Source: Roseococcus pinisoli (lineage in GTDB: Bacteria > Pseudomonadota > Alphaproteobacteria > Acetobacterales > Acetobacteraceae). From it: 64,000 nt of DNA. Positions 45,209 through 53,773 of the stretch are shown here, one piece after another (position 1 is the first letter of the stretch; every line of letters begins with the position of its first letter). A program made the translations under genes and the position numbers. Location of the stretch: positions 620,001 to 684,000 of the forward strand of contig NZ_JAHCDA010000001.1 of the NCBI RefSeq assembly GCF_018413645.1, in the 5' to 3' direction. The notes below the pieces were generated by a model. The model ran no database searches. It saw only the letters and a list, made by a program, of their open reading frames with translations, and had not been told where the DNA came from.

Positions 45209-46191
45209 GCCGCCACGAGCCGGCGGATCTCGGAGATAAAGGTCGTGGGCGCCATCGCCGCCTGACCCCAGGCCGGATTGTTGGTCGAGGTCACCATGTC
45301 GGGTTCCAGCAGGTTCCAGACCAGCGCGCGCGGCCGGTTGCGGCGGAAATCCTCGCTCTTGAGATATTCGAGCAGCGTGAAGTACGGGCCGACACTGTTC
45401 GGCTTCCAGGACAGCGCCACGGGGCGGAGAACCTGATTGGACAGCACGGGCTGGAAGCCGAAGCGCGGTTGCACGTTGCTGGTGCCGATGATGGTCACGT
45501 CGGTCTTGTCGTCGTCGAGCAGCGCGGCCGCGCCCTCGGGGGCGAGCACCTGCCGGATCCAGGATTCCTCGGCGCCATAGGAGGCGCGCTGCGCCTGGCC
45601 GACGTAAGGCGTGAGATCGCCCGCCGCGAGCGTCATGGCCCGCAGGTCACCGAGCCGCGTGCCCGGAAGGTCACTGCGCGGCAGGCCGAGCCGCTCGCGC
45701 ATCTGCCGCGCGACCTCGATGGCCGCGACCTCGGCGCCGACCGGCGTCCAATGCGTGTCCGTCTTCCAGAAGAGCTGGCGCTCGGGCGTGCGCTGCATGA
45801 CCTCACGGAAATGCGCGTCGAGATCGGGCGCCAGGGCACCCGCGCGCCGCACTTCCTCGAGGGTCACGCTGTAGCGGCGCGCAGCCTCCGGCGAAGGACG
45901 CGCGCCCGGCGCCAGGAAGCGCTGCATGAGCCGCTTGCGCGAGGGCACCAGGCACATGACGACGTCCATCCGCCCGCCGCGCAGCGCGGTGACGGCGTTG
46001 GACACCACCTGCACAGTGTCGCGCAGCGCCGCCTGATCCAGCCCGTCGATGCGGTCCCAGACCGGGAAGAGCCAGCCCTGCGTGCCGATCTGGACCAGCC
46101 CGCTCTGCTGCTGCGCGACAGCCGGTGCCGCCGCCATCGCGACGAGCGGCGCCGCCAGCAGGCCGCGACGGGGGAGACGCGCGGCCGTCAT
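45205..46191 (-). CDS. AlgX/WssF-like periplasmic O-acetyltransferase
   Basis: 328-aa exported SGNH-like protein. The N-terminus RLPRRGLLAAPLVAMAAAP has a twin-arginine-type start and cleavage near AVAQQ. The catalytic Asp145 and His147 lie in WKTDTHWTPVGAEV, and the Ser is in VTIIGTSNVQPRFGF. It lacks the C-terminal carbohydrate-binding module of AlgX, so it is nearer WssF/AlgJ. It would place acetyl groups on cellulose in the periplasm. It lies 40 bp after bcsAB and overlaps the AlgF-like gene. Confidence 0.85.
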   Translation of the reverse strand: MTAARLPRRGLLAAPLVAMAAAPAVAQQQSGLVQIGTQGWLFPVWDRIDGLDQAALRDTVQVVSNAVTALRGGRMDVVMCLVPSRKRLMQRFLAPGARPSPEAARRYSVTLEEVRRAGALAPDLDAHFREVMQRTPERQLFWKTDTHWTPVGAEVAAIEVARQMRERLGLPRSDLPGTRLGDLRAMTLAAGDLTPYVGQAQRASYGAEESWIRQVLAPEGAAALLDDDKTDVTIIGTSNVQPRFGFQPVLSNQVLRPVALSWKPNSVGPYFTLLEYLKSEDFRRNRPRALVWNLLEPDMVTSTNNPAWGQAAMAPTTFISEIRRLVAA

Positions 46192-46231
46192 GAGCCGCGC
46201 CCCACCCAGACGCTGGATACCGGCCGGCTCG

Positions 46232-49200
46232 TCACGCCGAGCGCTCCCGCAGGCGCCGCACCGCACGGCGGCGCAGGATCCAGTAAAGCGGCGCCGGCAC
46301 CAGGATCAGCACGACGAACAGGACGCCGAGGAGGTACCAGGGGTTGTTGCCCAGGTAGAATTCCGGCCACAGCCAGGGCGGCAGCTGGCCGACCTCGTAG
46401 GTCCGGTTGACGCGATAAGCCGCGACCCGGCCGCCCGAGAGCAGCGCGAGATCGCCCTGCACGCGCGGCACCTGCTCGGGGTCGCGCAGCGCGGCGACCA
46501 TGTTCTCGAGGCCCGCCGGGCTGGAGCCCGTCAACGCCACGACCGAGCGGCCTGCGTGCAGCGGGCTCTCGAAGCCGATGAGCGCACCGAGTGCCTCGCC
46601 CGGCGCCGCCAGCTGCGCCGAGACGCGCTCCAGCTCGCCCCGGCGGTCGCCGCCGAAGAGGTTGCGGAAATCGCCCATGCCGTCGTTCAGCTGCACGGTG
46701 AGCCGATTGCCGTCGGCCCGCAGCGGGCTCGCGTCGCGCAGCAGGGTCTGCAGGGCGGGCTGCCGGCCGAGCGTGCCGATCACGATCAGGTCCTTGTCGG
46801 CATTCTCCTGCAGCGCGCCGGGTCGGATCACCTGCATGTTCACGGGCGGATAGCCGACCAGCGCCGCGATGCGGCCCGTCATCGTGAAGAAGGCTTCCAG
46901 CTCCTGCTGGCTCGGCCGCTCCGGCAGCACCACCGCCGTCTCGGAGAGGTCGGCGAACTTCGTGAAGGGGAAGCCCGAGCTCACGAAGAAGGCCAGGTTC
47001 GGCAGCGTCGTGAAGCGGTAGGCGCCCGTCAGGTCGATCGTGCTGTCCGGATCCACCGAGGCGCGGATGTCGCCCGGCACGGCGATGCAGTCGCCGCGAT
47101 GCAGCGGGCGCATGTCGAAGCGCAGCTGCAGCTCGTTCTGGCCGAAGAGCATGTAGCTGGGCAGGGCGATCTGTGCCTCGTCCATCTCCGGCGAAACGAA
47201 CTGCCGCTGGATCCAGCTCAGGGGCCAGGTCAGATCCGCCGCCCGCAGGGGAACGGAGCGGAGGTAGACGTCGTTGATCGCGACATCGAGGCGCGAGACC
47301 GCGACGTCCATGATCGGGCCCGGCGGGGCGCGGAAGCGCACGAGCGCGGAGAGGGCGCGCTCGCGCGGCGTGTAGAGATCGGGCGCGGTGCGGAACGGCA
47401 CGGCGATCGGGCCGGGCACATAGCCGAAGGCCTGCAGCTCGGAGGGATCCATGATCTCGCCGAAGCGCAGCGGACGATCCGTGCGCACCCAGCGCGGCGC
47501 GTCATAGGCCGTGCGGGGCGGAACCAGCTGCTCCTGGATGGTCGCGATCTCGCCGGAGAGGGCCTCGCGGCCCACGCCGAGCGCGGTCGCCGCGGCCACC
47601 GCCTCCTGGCCGTTGCGGCCGGCGATGACCAGCAGCAGGCCGTGCGGGTCGGAAGGATTGGCCACGATGGCCAGCGTTGGCCCCTCGAGGCGCGGCAGCA
47701 CGAGGCCCGGGATCGCATCGACGCTGGTGGTGACGACGATCGCGTTGCCCTGGGGCGGCAGGCCCGTCGCCACCGGGAAGTTGGCGCCGCGGTAGTCGGC
47801 CTGCACCGCGAACCACGAAGTTACGATGGCGGCGGAGCGCAGCGCCTCGTTGCTCGGAGTCTCGGGCAGGACGATGGGCAGCGACAGGGGCTCGCGCAGC
47901 AGGCGCGGGTCGAAGAAGGGCTCGGGCAGGCGCGCAAGGTCGCGCGTCACCGGCAGCCGCTCCAGCCGCAGCGAGAGGGTCGAGTTGTCGGAGATTGTGC
48001 TCCAGAGCAGGCCGGAGAGCGGGTCGTTGCACTCGATCGCGTAGCGGCCGGTGAAGCGGAAGTTCAGCCGGTTCACGTCGGCGAAGAAGAAGGGATTGAT
48101 CGGGAATTCGAGCGGGCCGAAGGCCGGCCGCGAACGGTCCGGCTGGACGGTGCCGACGAACTGCTCGTTGAGCGTGAAGGCGATCTGGCTGAGCTCGGGA
48201 ATGAGCGCGGGTGAGGTCGCGCCCTGCAAAGTGAGCCGTGCCGAGGTCACCACCTCGTCGCCGCGCACGCCGAAGAGGATGCCCTGCAGGTCGGACACGC
48301 CGCGCATCTGCATGGGGCCGCGCAGGCCGAGCTGGCGCAGCGTCCGGGTTTCGGTGCGGCCGGTGGGGGCCTCCTGGCCCTCGGCCTGCGTCGGCAAGGC
48401 GCCGTCCGTGCCAGGCGCCTGATCGGCCGGCGAAGCGGCTGTCGGCTGAGGCGAGAGGATCGGCGGTAGCAGTGGCGAGGGCGACAGCACCGGCGCCGCC
48501 GGCGAGCCAATGCCGGGCGGCGCGGGCAGCGCACCAGGCGGCGGCGAGAGCGCCGGTGCGGCCGGGGCGGCGGAGCCCGCCGGGTTCAGCGGGGAGCCGG
48601 GCGTGCGCGTCTGGCCCAGCGCCGGGCCGGACAGCATCAGCAGCAGCGCACCGCTGATGGCCGCCGGCACGCCGGGGCGGCGGGGAGCCTGGCCAGTGCC
48701 CGGGGGCGGCGCCATGGGCGGCCGGTCAGAGGGATCGGCATGCCGCCGCTGACGACGGCGGAAGCTGAACTGCGAACCACCGGAGAAGAGGCCACCAATC
48801 GACACGAATACTTCCTTCAGCGAGCGCAGCGGACGGTCGGCGCGGATGTCGTCCCAATCGACCCAGGCGTCGGCACGCCCGAGCGTCGCGATCACGATGG
48901 CGCCCTCATCGTGGATGTCCTGCGGGAGGAAGCGCAGGTTCACGCGGCCGCCCTGCCAGCGCAGCACCTCGGCCGGCACCCGGACGATCTGCGAACCGGC
49001 GTCGAGCTCCACCATCACCAGTTGGTCCTCACCGATCTGCTCGGGCGTCTCCATGCGCAGCGCAGCACCGCCGAGCGACATATCCTCCGAGATACCCGGG
49101 ATGCGGCGACCGTCGGCCAGGACAATCGTGGTGCTGACTTCCGCCGCGACACGCGCGCGCTCGCGGACCTGTCGACGCTCTCGGCCGACGGCGAGGCCGG

Positions 49201-50869
49201 CCAGCACGGTGATGAGGCAGAAGGCCGCCCAGATGACGTTCAGCGCATAAGCCTGGAACTCCAGGCTGGACACCGGATTGGTCGAGAGGCCCCAGACGCC
49301 CAGCAGGACGCCGAAAATCAGCGCCGTGGCGAGGACCATGTTCGGCCCCACGGCCCGCAGGTCGAAATAGCCTTCCTCGAGCGTGCCGCCCTTGTCGGTG
49401 ACGTTGAAACGGCCGCGCTTGGGATCAAGCAGCGTCGCAAGCGTGACCGGCAGCAGATAGACGGTCAGCACCGTCTCGTAGATCTCGGACCAGAAGGAAT
49501 GGCGCACGTTCTTCTGGATGCGCGAGTTCGTCACGATCGAATGGACGATATGCGGCCCGGCATAGGCGACGATGGCCAGAGGCGACGCCGCGATGATGCT
49601 TTCGCCGAAGACGAGGAAGGCCAGCGGCGCCGTCAGGAACACGAAGCGCGGCAGCGGAAACAGGAAATGGAACATCGCCATGAAGTAGCAAAGGCGCTGG
49701 GGCAGGCTCAGGCCATGGGCGAAGAGCGGGTTCTCCAGCCGCATGATCTGGATCATGCCGCGCGCCCAGCGCATACGCTGGCCGATATGCAGCATCAGCC
49801 GCTCGGTCGCGAGGCCGGCGGCCAGCGGCACGCGCAGATAGGCCGTACGCCAGCCGAGCTTCTGCATGCGCAGCGAGCAGTGGCAGTCCTCGGTCACCGT
49901 CTCGGTCGGCACACCGCCCACGGCCTCGAGCGCGCTGCGCCGCATGACCGCGCAGGAGCCGCAGAAGAAGGTGGCGCCCCAGAAGTCGTTGCCCTGCTGG
50001 ATCAGGCCATAGAAGAGCAAACCCTCATTCGGCACGCGCTGGCCGGAGGCCAGGTTCCGCTCGAAGGGATCGGGCGAGTAGAAGTGATGCGGTGTCTGCA
50101 CCATCGCGAGGCCGTGGTCGCGCAGCATCCATCCGAGGCTGAGCTGCAGGAAGCCGCGCGTGGGCACGTGGTCACAGTCGAAGACGACGACGAATTCGCC
50201 GGAAGTCTGGGCCAGCGCGTTGTTGATGTTGCCGGCCTTCGCGCCCTTGTTGTCGGAACGCGTGATATAGCCGCAGCCCACCTCGGCGGCGAAGCGGCGG
50301 AAATCCTCGCGACGGCCGTCATCCAGCAGATAGACGTTCAGCTTCTCGGCCGGCCAGTCCAGCGCGAGCGCGGCGAAGATGGTCGGCCGAACAACGTCCA
50401 GCGGCTCGTTGTAGGAGGGGATGAACACATCCACGACCGGCCATTCGTCGACATTGGCCGGCATGGGCGCCGGCTTGCGCTCGAGCGGCCAGAGCGTCTG
50501 GAAGTAGGACAGGATCAGCGCGATGACCGCATAGACCTCGGCCAGGAGCAGTCCGGTGCCCAAGAAAGTCTGCAGGAAGGTGCTGAAATCCAGCGTCTCC
50601 GTCATGCGCCAGAAGATGTAGCGCAGGGAGACGATGGTAGAGAGCAGCGCCAGCAGTAGCGTCGCCGTGCGCCCGCCGAAGCGGCCGAAGACCAGGTAGA
50701 AGAAGAAACCACCCAGCGCGAAGATGATCTGCTGCTCAGGCTGCATGGGAACCGTGATGACGGTCGCCGCGGCGACCAGGCCAACAAGCGTGACCAGCCA
50801 GCCGATCCACTTGTTCCGCATGAAGGGAAGACGCGCGAGATGCTCGCGATGGGCGGCTATTTCGTTCAC
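46232..50869 (-). CDS. bcsAB: Cellulose synthase BcsA-BcsB fusion (UDP-forming)
   Basis: Single 1545-aa polypeptide combining catalytic BcsA and periplasmic BcsB, as in Komagataeibacter AcsAB. The glycosyltransferase-2 core is intact: DDG at 183-185, DCD at 231-233, TED at 326-328 and QRMRW at 364-368, flanked by about eight membrane helices. The c-di-GMP-binding PilZ domain follows with the RxxxR region at 565-573 and DMSLGG at 596-601. A Pro-rich linker with a signal-like helix (GVPAAISGALLLMLSGPALG) at about 733-752 leads to the BcsB domain, which ends in a C-terminal membrane anchor at about 1510-1535. GTG start overlapping the bcsQ stop as GTGA. Confidence 0.95.
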   Translation of the reverse strand: MNEIAAHREHLARLPFMRNKWIGWLVTLVGLVAAATVITVPMQPEQQIIFALGGFFFYLVFGRFGGRTATLLLALLSTIVSLRYIFWRMTETLDFSTFLQTFLGTGLLLAEVYAVIALILSYFQTLWPLERKPAPMPANVDEWPVVDVFIPSYNEPLDVVRPTIFAALALDWPAEKLNVYLLDDGRREDFRRFAAEVGCGYITRSDNKGAKAGNINNALAQTSGEFVVVFDCDHVPTRGFLQLSLGWMLRDHGLAMVQTPHHFYSPDPFERNLASGQRVPNEGLLFYGLIQQGNDFWGATFFCGSCAVMRRSALEAVGGVPTETVTEDCHCSLRMQKLGWRTAYLRVPLAAGLATERLMLHIGQRMRWARGMIQIMRLENPLFAHGLSLPQRLCYFMAMFHFLFPLPRFVFLTAPLAFLVFGESIIAASPLAIVAYAGPHIVHSIVTNSRIQKNVRHSFWSEIYETVLTVYLLPVTLATLLDPKRGRFNVTDKGGTLEEGYFDLRAVGPNMVLATALIFGVLLGVWGLSTNPVSSLEFQAYALNVIWAAFCLITVLAGLAVGRERRQVRERARVAAEVSTTIVLADGRRIPGISEDMSLGGAALRMETPEQIGEDQLVMVELDAGSQIVRVPAEVLRWQGGRVNLRFLPQDIHDEGAIVIATLGRADAWVDWDDIRADRPLRSLKEVFVSIGGLFSGGSQFSFRRRQRRHADPSDRPPMAPPPGTGQAPRRPGVPAAISGALLLMLSGPALGQTRTPGSPLNPAGSAAPAAPALSPPPGALPAPPGIGSPAAPVLSPSPLLPPILSPQPTAASPADQAPGTDGALPTQAEGQEAPTGRTETRTLRQLGLRGPMQMRGVSDLQGILFGVRGDEVVTSARLTLQGATSPALIPELSQIAFTLNEQFVGTVQPDRSRPAFGPLEFPINPFFFADVNRLNFRFTGRYAIECNDPLSGLLWSTISDNSTLSLRLERLPVTRDLARLPEPFFDPRLLREPLSLPIVLPETPSNEALRSAAIVTSWFAVQADYRGANFPVATGLPPQGNAIVVTTSVDAIPGLVLPRLEGPTLAIVANPSDPHGLLLVIAGRNGQEAVAAATALGVGREALSGEIATIQEQLVPPRTAYDAPRWVRTDRPLRFGEIMDPSELQAFGYVPGPIAVPFRTAPDLYTPRERALSALVRFRAPPGPIMDVAVSRLDVAINDVYLRSVPLRAADLTWPLSWIQRQFVSPEMDEAQIALPSYMLFGQNELQLRFDMRPLHRGDCIAVPGDIRASVDPDSTIDLTGAYRFTTLPNLAFFVSSGFPFTKFADLSETAVVLPERPSQQELEAFFTMTGRIAALVGYPPVNMQVIRPGALQENADKDLIVIGTLGRQPALQTLLRDASPLRADGNRLTVQLNDGMGDFRNLFGGDRRGELERVSAQLAAPGEALGALIGFESPLHAGRSVVALTGSSPAGLENMVAALRDPEQVPRVQGDLALLSGGRVAAYRVNRTYEVGQLPPWLWPEFYLGNNPWYLLGVLFVVLILVPAPLYWILRRRAVRRLRERSA

Positions 50870-51663
50870 ATGGCCCCCCGGGCGGCGAAAAGCTCGGGCG
50901 CGGCGCCCAGCGCCGCCTCGATGGCGGTGGTGGTTTCCTGCAGATCCAGGGCCGCCTGGCTGCCAGGCGCGACATCGAGCAGGAAGCGTTGCGCGGCAAC
51001 CGCCTCGGCCATCATTTCCTCCCGGCAGATCGCGCCGAGGAGGCGAGGGCCGAGATGCCTCGTCAACATTTCCGAGACCGCTCTCGACAGGCGCGACTTG
51101 GGCTCGATCCCGTTGAGAATGACGCGAAGCCGACCTGCCATGAGGTTGGCTATGGTGCCGCCTCCCAGGAAGCTGCCATTGCTGATCTCCGGCACCAGCG
51201 CCGCGCTGGTGGCATCGGCCAGCAGCACAGCGCAGACCATGTTCGACATCGGGGCCAGGATGCTGAGCGCATGCGAGGCGCCGGGCGGGGTATCGGCGAT
51301 CACCACGAGGTTGGGGTCGGCCAGGATCTCGCGCATCGGCGCGGCGAGAAGCTCCGGTTCCCGGTCGAGCGCCTGGGCGAGGTTGAGGGCCCCACGCACA
51401 TCCGTGGCGCCATGCGGCAGGAGGAAAACGCCCGAGGACGTCCGGCGAACCAACGTCCGCCAGTCGGGTCGCTGGGGCAGCTGGCTCATGAAGCCGGAGG
51501 TGTCGGTGATCGGCAGCGCGAAGTGCAGGCGCAGCGCGTTCTGCGCATCGAAATCGATAGCCAGGACACGACGGCCTCGGCGCTGCAGCGCATCGGCAAC
51601 ATTCGCCGCCAAGGTGGTCTTGCCGACACCGCCCTTAGGGGACGCAAAGCAGATAAGGGGCAT
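50866..51663 (-). CDS. bcsQ: Cellulose biosynthesis ParA-like ATPase BcsQ
   Basis: 265-aa MinD/ParA-type ATPase of the BcsQ/YhjQ family. The deviant Walker A ASPKGGVGKTT lies at residues 7-17, switch I region is IDFDAQNALRLHF and switch II is VIADTPPGAS. In enterobacteria BcsQ localises and supports the cellulose machinery with BcsR. GGAGG lies four bases before the ATG. It lies 14 bp after the BcsR/BcsP-like gene, and its stop overlaps the bcsAB start, giving tight coupling to the synthase. Confidence 0.9.
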   Translation of the reverse strand: MPLICFASPKGGVGKTTLAANVADALQRRGRRVLAIDFDAQNALRLHFALPITDTSGFMSQLPQRPDWRTLVRRTSSGVFLLPHGATDVRGALNLAQALDREPELLAAPMREILADPNLVVIADTPPGASHALSILAPMSNMVCAVLLADATSAALVPEISNGSFLGGGTIANLMAGRLRVILNGIEPKSRLSRAVSEMLTRHLGPRLLGAICREEMMAEAVAAQRFLLDVAPGSQAALDLQETTTAIEAALGAAPELFAARGAM

Positions 51664-51677
51664 TATGCCTCCGGCGT

Positions 51678-52439
51678 CTAGAAGGGCGAAGACGACCGCG
51701 GGGCGGCGCCGAACGTATCATTGGGGGGTGCCGGCGACGGGGAGGCCCCGGCCATCGAACGGATAGCCTCACCTAATGGAAATGTCACGGCGGGATCGGC
51801 CGATTGAACTGCCCCGGCAGGCGAGGCGACTTGCTGGCGTAGCCGGGCCAACGTGCCCTCTGGCGTCGGTCGGGCGGCCACGGGCGGGGACTCCAGCGCG
51901 GCCTGGATCGAATTCAACAGGGTGAATTCCGGAACGGCAGGCCCTGCCGGCGCCACGAGGGGAAGCGGCACTGCCAGGCCGGCATCGAGGGTAGGGGCAG
52001 GCATCGGCAACGGCGCGGCCGTGACCGGGGCTGGCGGAAAGAAGCTTGGCGGAGGGATGGGTGCGGATGGAGGGGCGGCTGCCACGGCCGGCTGGACGGG
52101 AAAGGTGGGCGCCACGTGCAGGGGCGCCATCGCCGGAGGAGGCGGCGCGGGCGCCGGGGCAACGGGGGCCGGCGTGAATCCCGAAGCCGGGAAGGTTACC
52201 GTATCGCCTTCGACGTCCATGGCCGCAGACGCACGCGGCGGAAGGCTGGCTTCACCCTCGGCCAGGCGTACCGCCGCGGAAGTGGAGCGAAGCTCGCGGA
52301 GCACGACCTCGGGACTCTGGGACGAGGCCTCACGGCGCGGCGCATCGGTCCGCACCGGCATATTGCCGAAGCTTCGATAACGCAGCCCAGGCGCGTTAAA
52401 CGCCGCAGCGACTCGCGCCACGTCGGGTTCGTTCGCCAT
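51678..52439 (-). CDS. BcsR/BcsP-like proline-rich cellulose biosynthesis protein
   Basis: 253-aa protein, first gene of the bcs operon. The N-terminus EPDVARVAAAFNAPGLRYRSF fits the short BcsR/BcsP motif (Asp-Val, hydrophobic helix, then Tyr-Arg). Most of the rest (about 85-175) is Pro/Ala low-complexity sequence, followed by EFTLLNSIQAALESPP and a short tail. No signal peptide. BcsR partners BcsQ in regulating BcsA; BcsP-like proteins with Pro-rich extensions occur in beta-proteobacteria. Assignment rests on the short motif plus position. Confidence 0.65.
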   Translation of the reverse strand: MANEPDVARVAAAFNAPGLRYRSFGNMPVRTDAPRREASSQSPEVVLRELRSTSAAVRLAEGEASLPPRASAAMDVEGDTVTFPASGFTPAPVAPAPAPPPPAMAPLHVAPTFPVQPAVAAAPPSAPIPPPSFFPPAPVTAAPLPMPAPTLDAGLAVPLPLVAPAGPAVPEFTLLNSIQAALESPPVAARPTPEGTLARLRQQVASPAGAVQSADPAVTFPLGEAIRSMAGASPSPAPPNDTFGAAPRSSSPF

Positions 52440-52828
52440 CGCCAGTTACACCTTCAGTTAAAATCCGACCGGAGAATGCCCACAAACCGCGATCCGGCAA
52501 ACCATTTTTTCGACGTTTTAACCTTTCCTGAAGGACTGCGTCCGTCAAGCCATGCTGTGTCGCGTGCGTCCCGCAGCCGCCGACCCTCCAAATACTGGAC
52601 CCGGCAAGCTCCTTTCGGATCCCAACCATATCCTTGGTATCCAGAATTCGGGTGTAATGAGGTCGTAGAACACCCGTTCAGGCCTCAGGAGAACAGATCA
52701 GCGATTCCGAGATGGAATTCATCATTAATGATGAATTGTCTTATTTTTTAAATGATCGTTCCAGCCGGGGCTTGTCATTTCGCCGATGAGACCTTCCCCT
52801 GAGGAAAGTCCTATCCGAGGAACGCCAG
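52440..52828. other. AT-rich divergent intergenic region upstream of the bcs operon
   Basis: 389 bases without a supportable gene, clearly lower in GC than its surroundings, with runs such as ATTTTTTCGACGTTTTAAC near the bcs start and TTATTTTTTAAATG near the hydrolase gene. It must hold the promoters of the bcs operon (minus strand) and the FAH-family gene (plus strand). It contains a perfect 22-bp palindrome (separate entry). GAGG about 20 bases before the FAH ATG and GAAGGTG before the bcs ATG are the likely ribosome sites. Confidence 0.6.
52716..52737. promoter_or_regulatory. Perfect 22-bp palindrome, candidate operator
   Basis: AATTCATCATT followed directly by its exact reverse complement. 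It lies 91 bp from the FAH-family start and about 277 bp from the bcs operon start, with a T-rich stretch immediately to the right. Perfect symmetry without a loop suits a dimeric DNA-binding protein better than an RNA hairpin. The regulator is unknown. Confidence 0.5.
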
Positions 52829-53719
52829 ATGACGCTCAAGCTCGTAACCTTCTCCAGCGCGGCCGGCCCGCGCCCCGGCGCCATGCTGGGCGACGCCGAG
52901 ATTCTCGACCTCCAGGCTGCCGGCCTTCCCTATGCCGACCTCGCGGCCGTCATCGCCGAGGGCGCGCCTGCCGTCGCCGCCATCCGCGCGAAGGTCGCCG
53001 CGCCGCCGGCCGCCGCCCGCGTGGCCCTGGCCTCGACCAAGCTGCTGGCCCCCCTGCCCCGTCCGGCGCGCAACATCTTCTGCGTGGGCCGCAACTACAT
53101 GGACCATGTCGCCGAGGGCGACCGCACCCGCGGCATCACCAGCAGCGAGCTGCCGAAGTTTCCCCAGTTCTTCACCAAGGCGCCCGAGAGCGTCATCGCC
53201 CCGGGCGACACCATCCCCGACCATGGCGCCACCGGCGTGACCGAATGGCTGGACTACGAGGCCGAGCTGACGCTGATCATCGGCAAGCCCGGTGCCAACA
53301 TCTCGAAGGAGGACGCGCTCAGCCACGTCTTCGGCTGGACCATCGCCAATGACGTGACCGGCCGCGATCTGCAGCGCCGCTACGGCCAGTGGTTCAAGGG
53401 CAAGTCGCTGGACAAGTCCTGCCCCCTCGGCCCCTGGATCATCCCCGCCGAGGACCTCGACGCCTCCGACCTCGCCATCCAGCTCTGGATCAACGGCGAG
53501 CAGCGCCAGTCCAGCCGCACCAGCAAGATGATCTTCGACGTGAAGGACATCATCCATCACCTCTCGAAGGGCTTCACCCTGCTGCCCGGCGACGTGATCA
53601 TGACCGGCACGCCCGAGGGCGTCGGCTATGCCATGGTGCCGCCGCAGGTCCTGAAGACCGGCGACGTGGTGAAGATCGCCGTCGAAGGCATCGGCGAGCT
53701 GACCAACCCGGTCGGCTGA
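52829..53719 (+). CDS. Fumarylacetoacetate hydrolase family protein
   Basis: 296-aa FAH-fold enzyme. A short N-terminal domain leads to the catalytic core, with NIFCVGRNYMDHVAE, the metal ligands in EWLDYEAELTLIIG, WTIANDVTGRDLQ and DVIMTGTPEGVGYAM. Members hydrolyse C-C bonds in acylpyruvates, decarboxylate oxaloacetate or hydrate dienoates; the exact substrate is not evident. First of three catabolic genes between the bcs operon and bcsZ, and divergent from bcs. Confidence 0.9.
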   Translation: MTLKLVTFSSAAGPRPGAMLGDAEILDLQAAGLPYADLAAVIAEGAPAVAAIRAKVAAPPAAARVALASTKLLAPLPRPARNIFCVGRNYMDHVAEGDRTRGITSSELPKFPQFFTKAPESVIAPGDTIPDHGATGVTEWLDYEAELTLIIGKPGANISKEDALSHVFGWTIANDVTGRDLQRRYGQWFKGKSLDKSCPLGPWIIPAEDLDASDLAIQLWINGEQRQSSRTSKMIFDVKDIIHHLSKGFTLLPGDVIMTGTPEGVGYAMVPPQVLKTGDVVKIAVEGIGELTNPVG

Positions 53720-53773
53720 ACCGGTCCGGATCGCGGCCGCCTTGGCGTCCGCGATCCCCGCACCGGCGGGCCG

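Noticed and set aside
52786-53352. Arg-rich open frame overlapping the FAH-family gene start
   Set aside because: Out of frame with a clear enzyme and without recognisable features.
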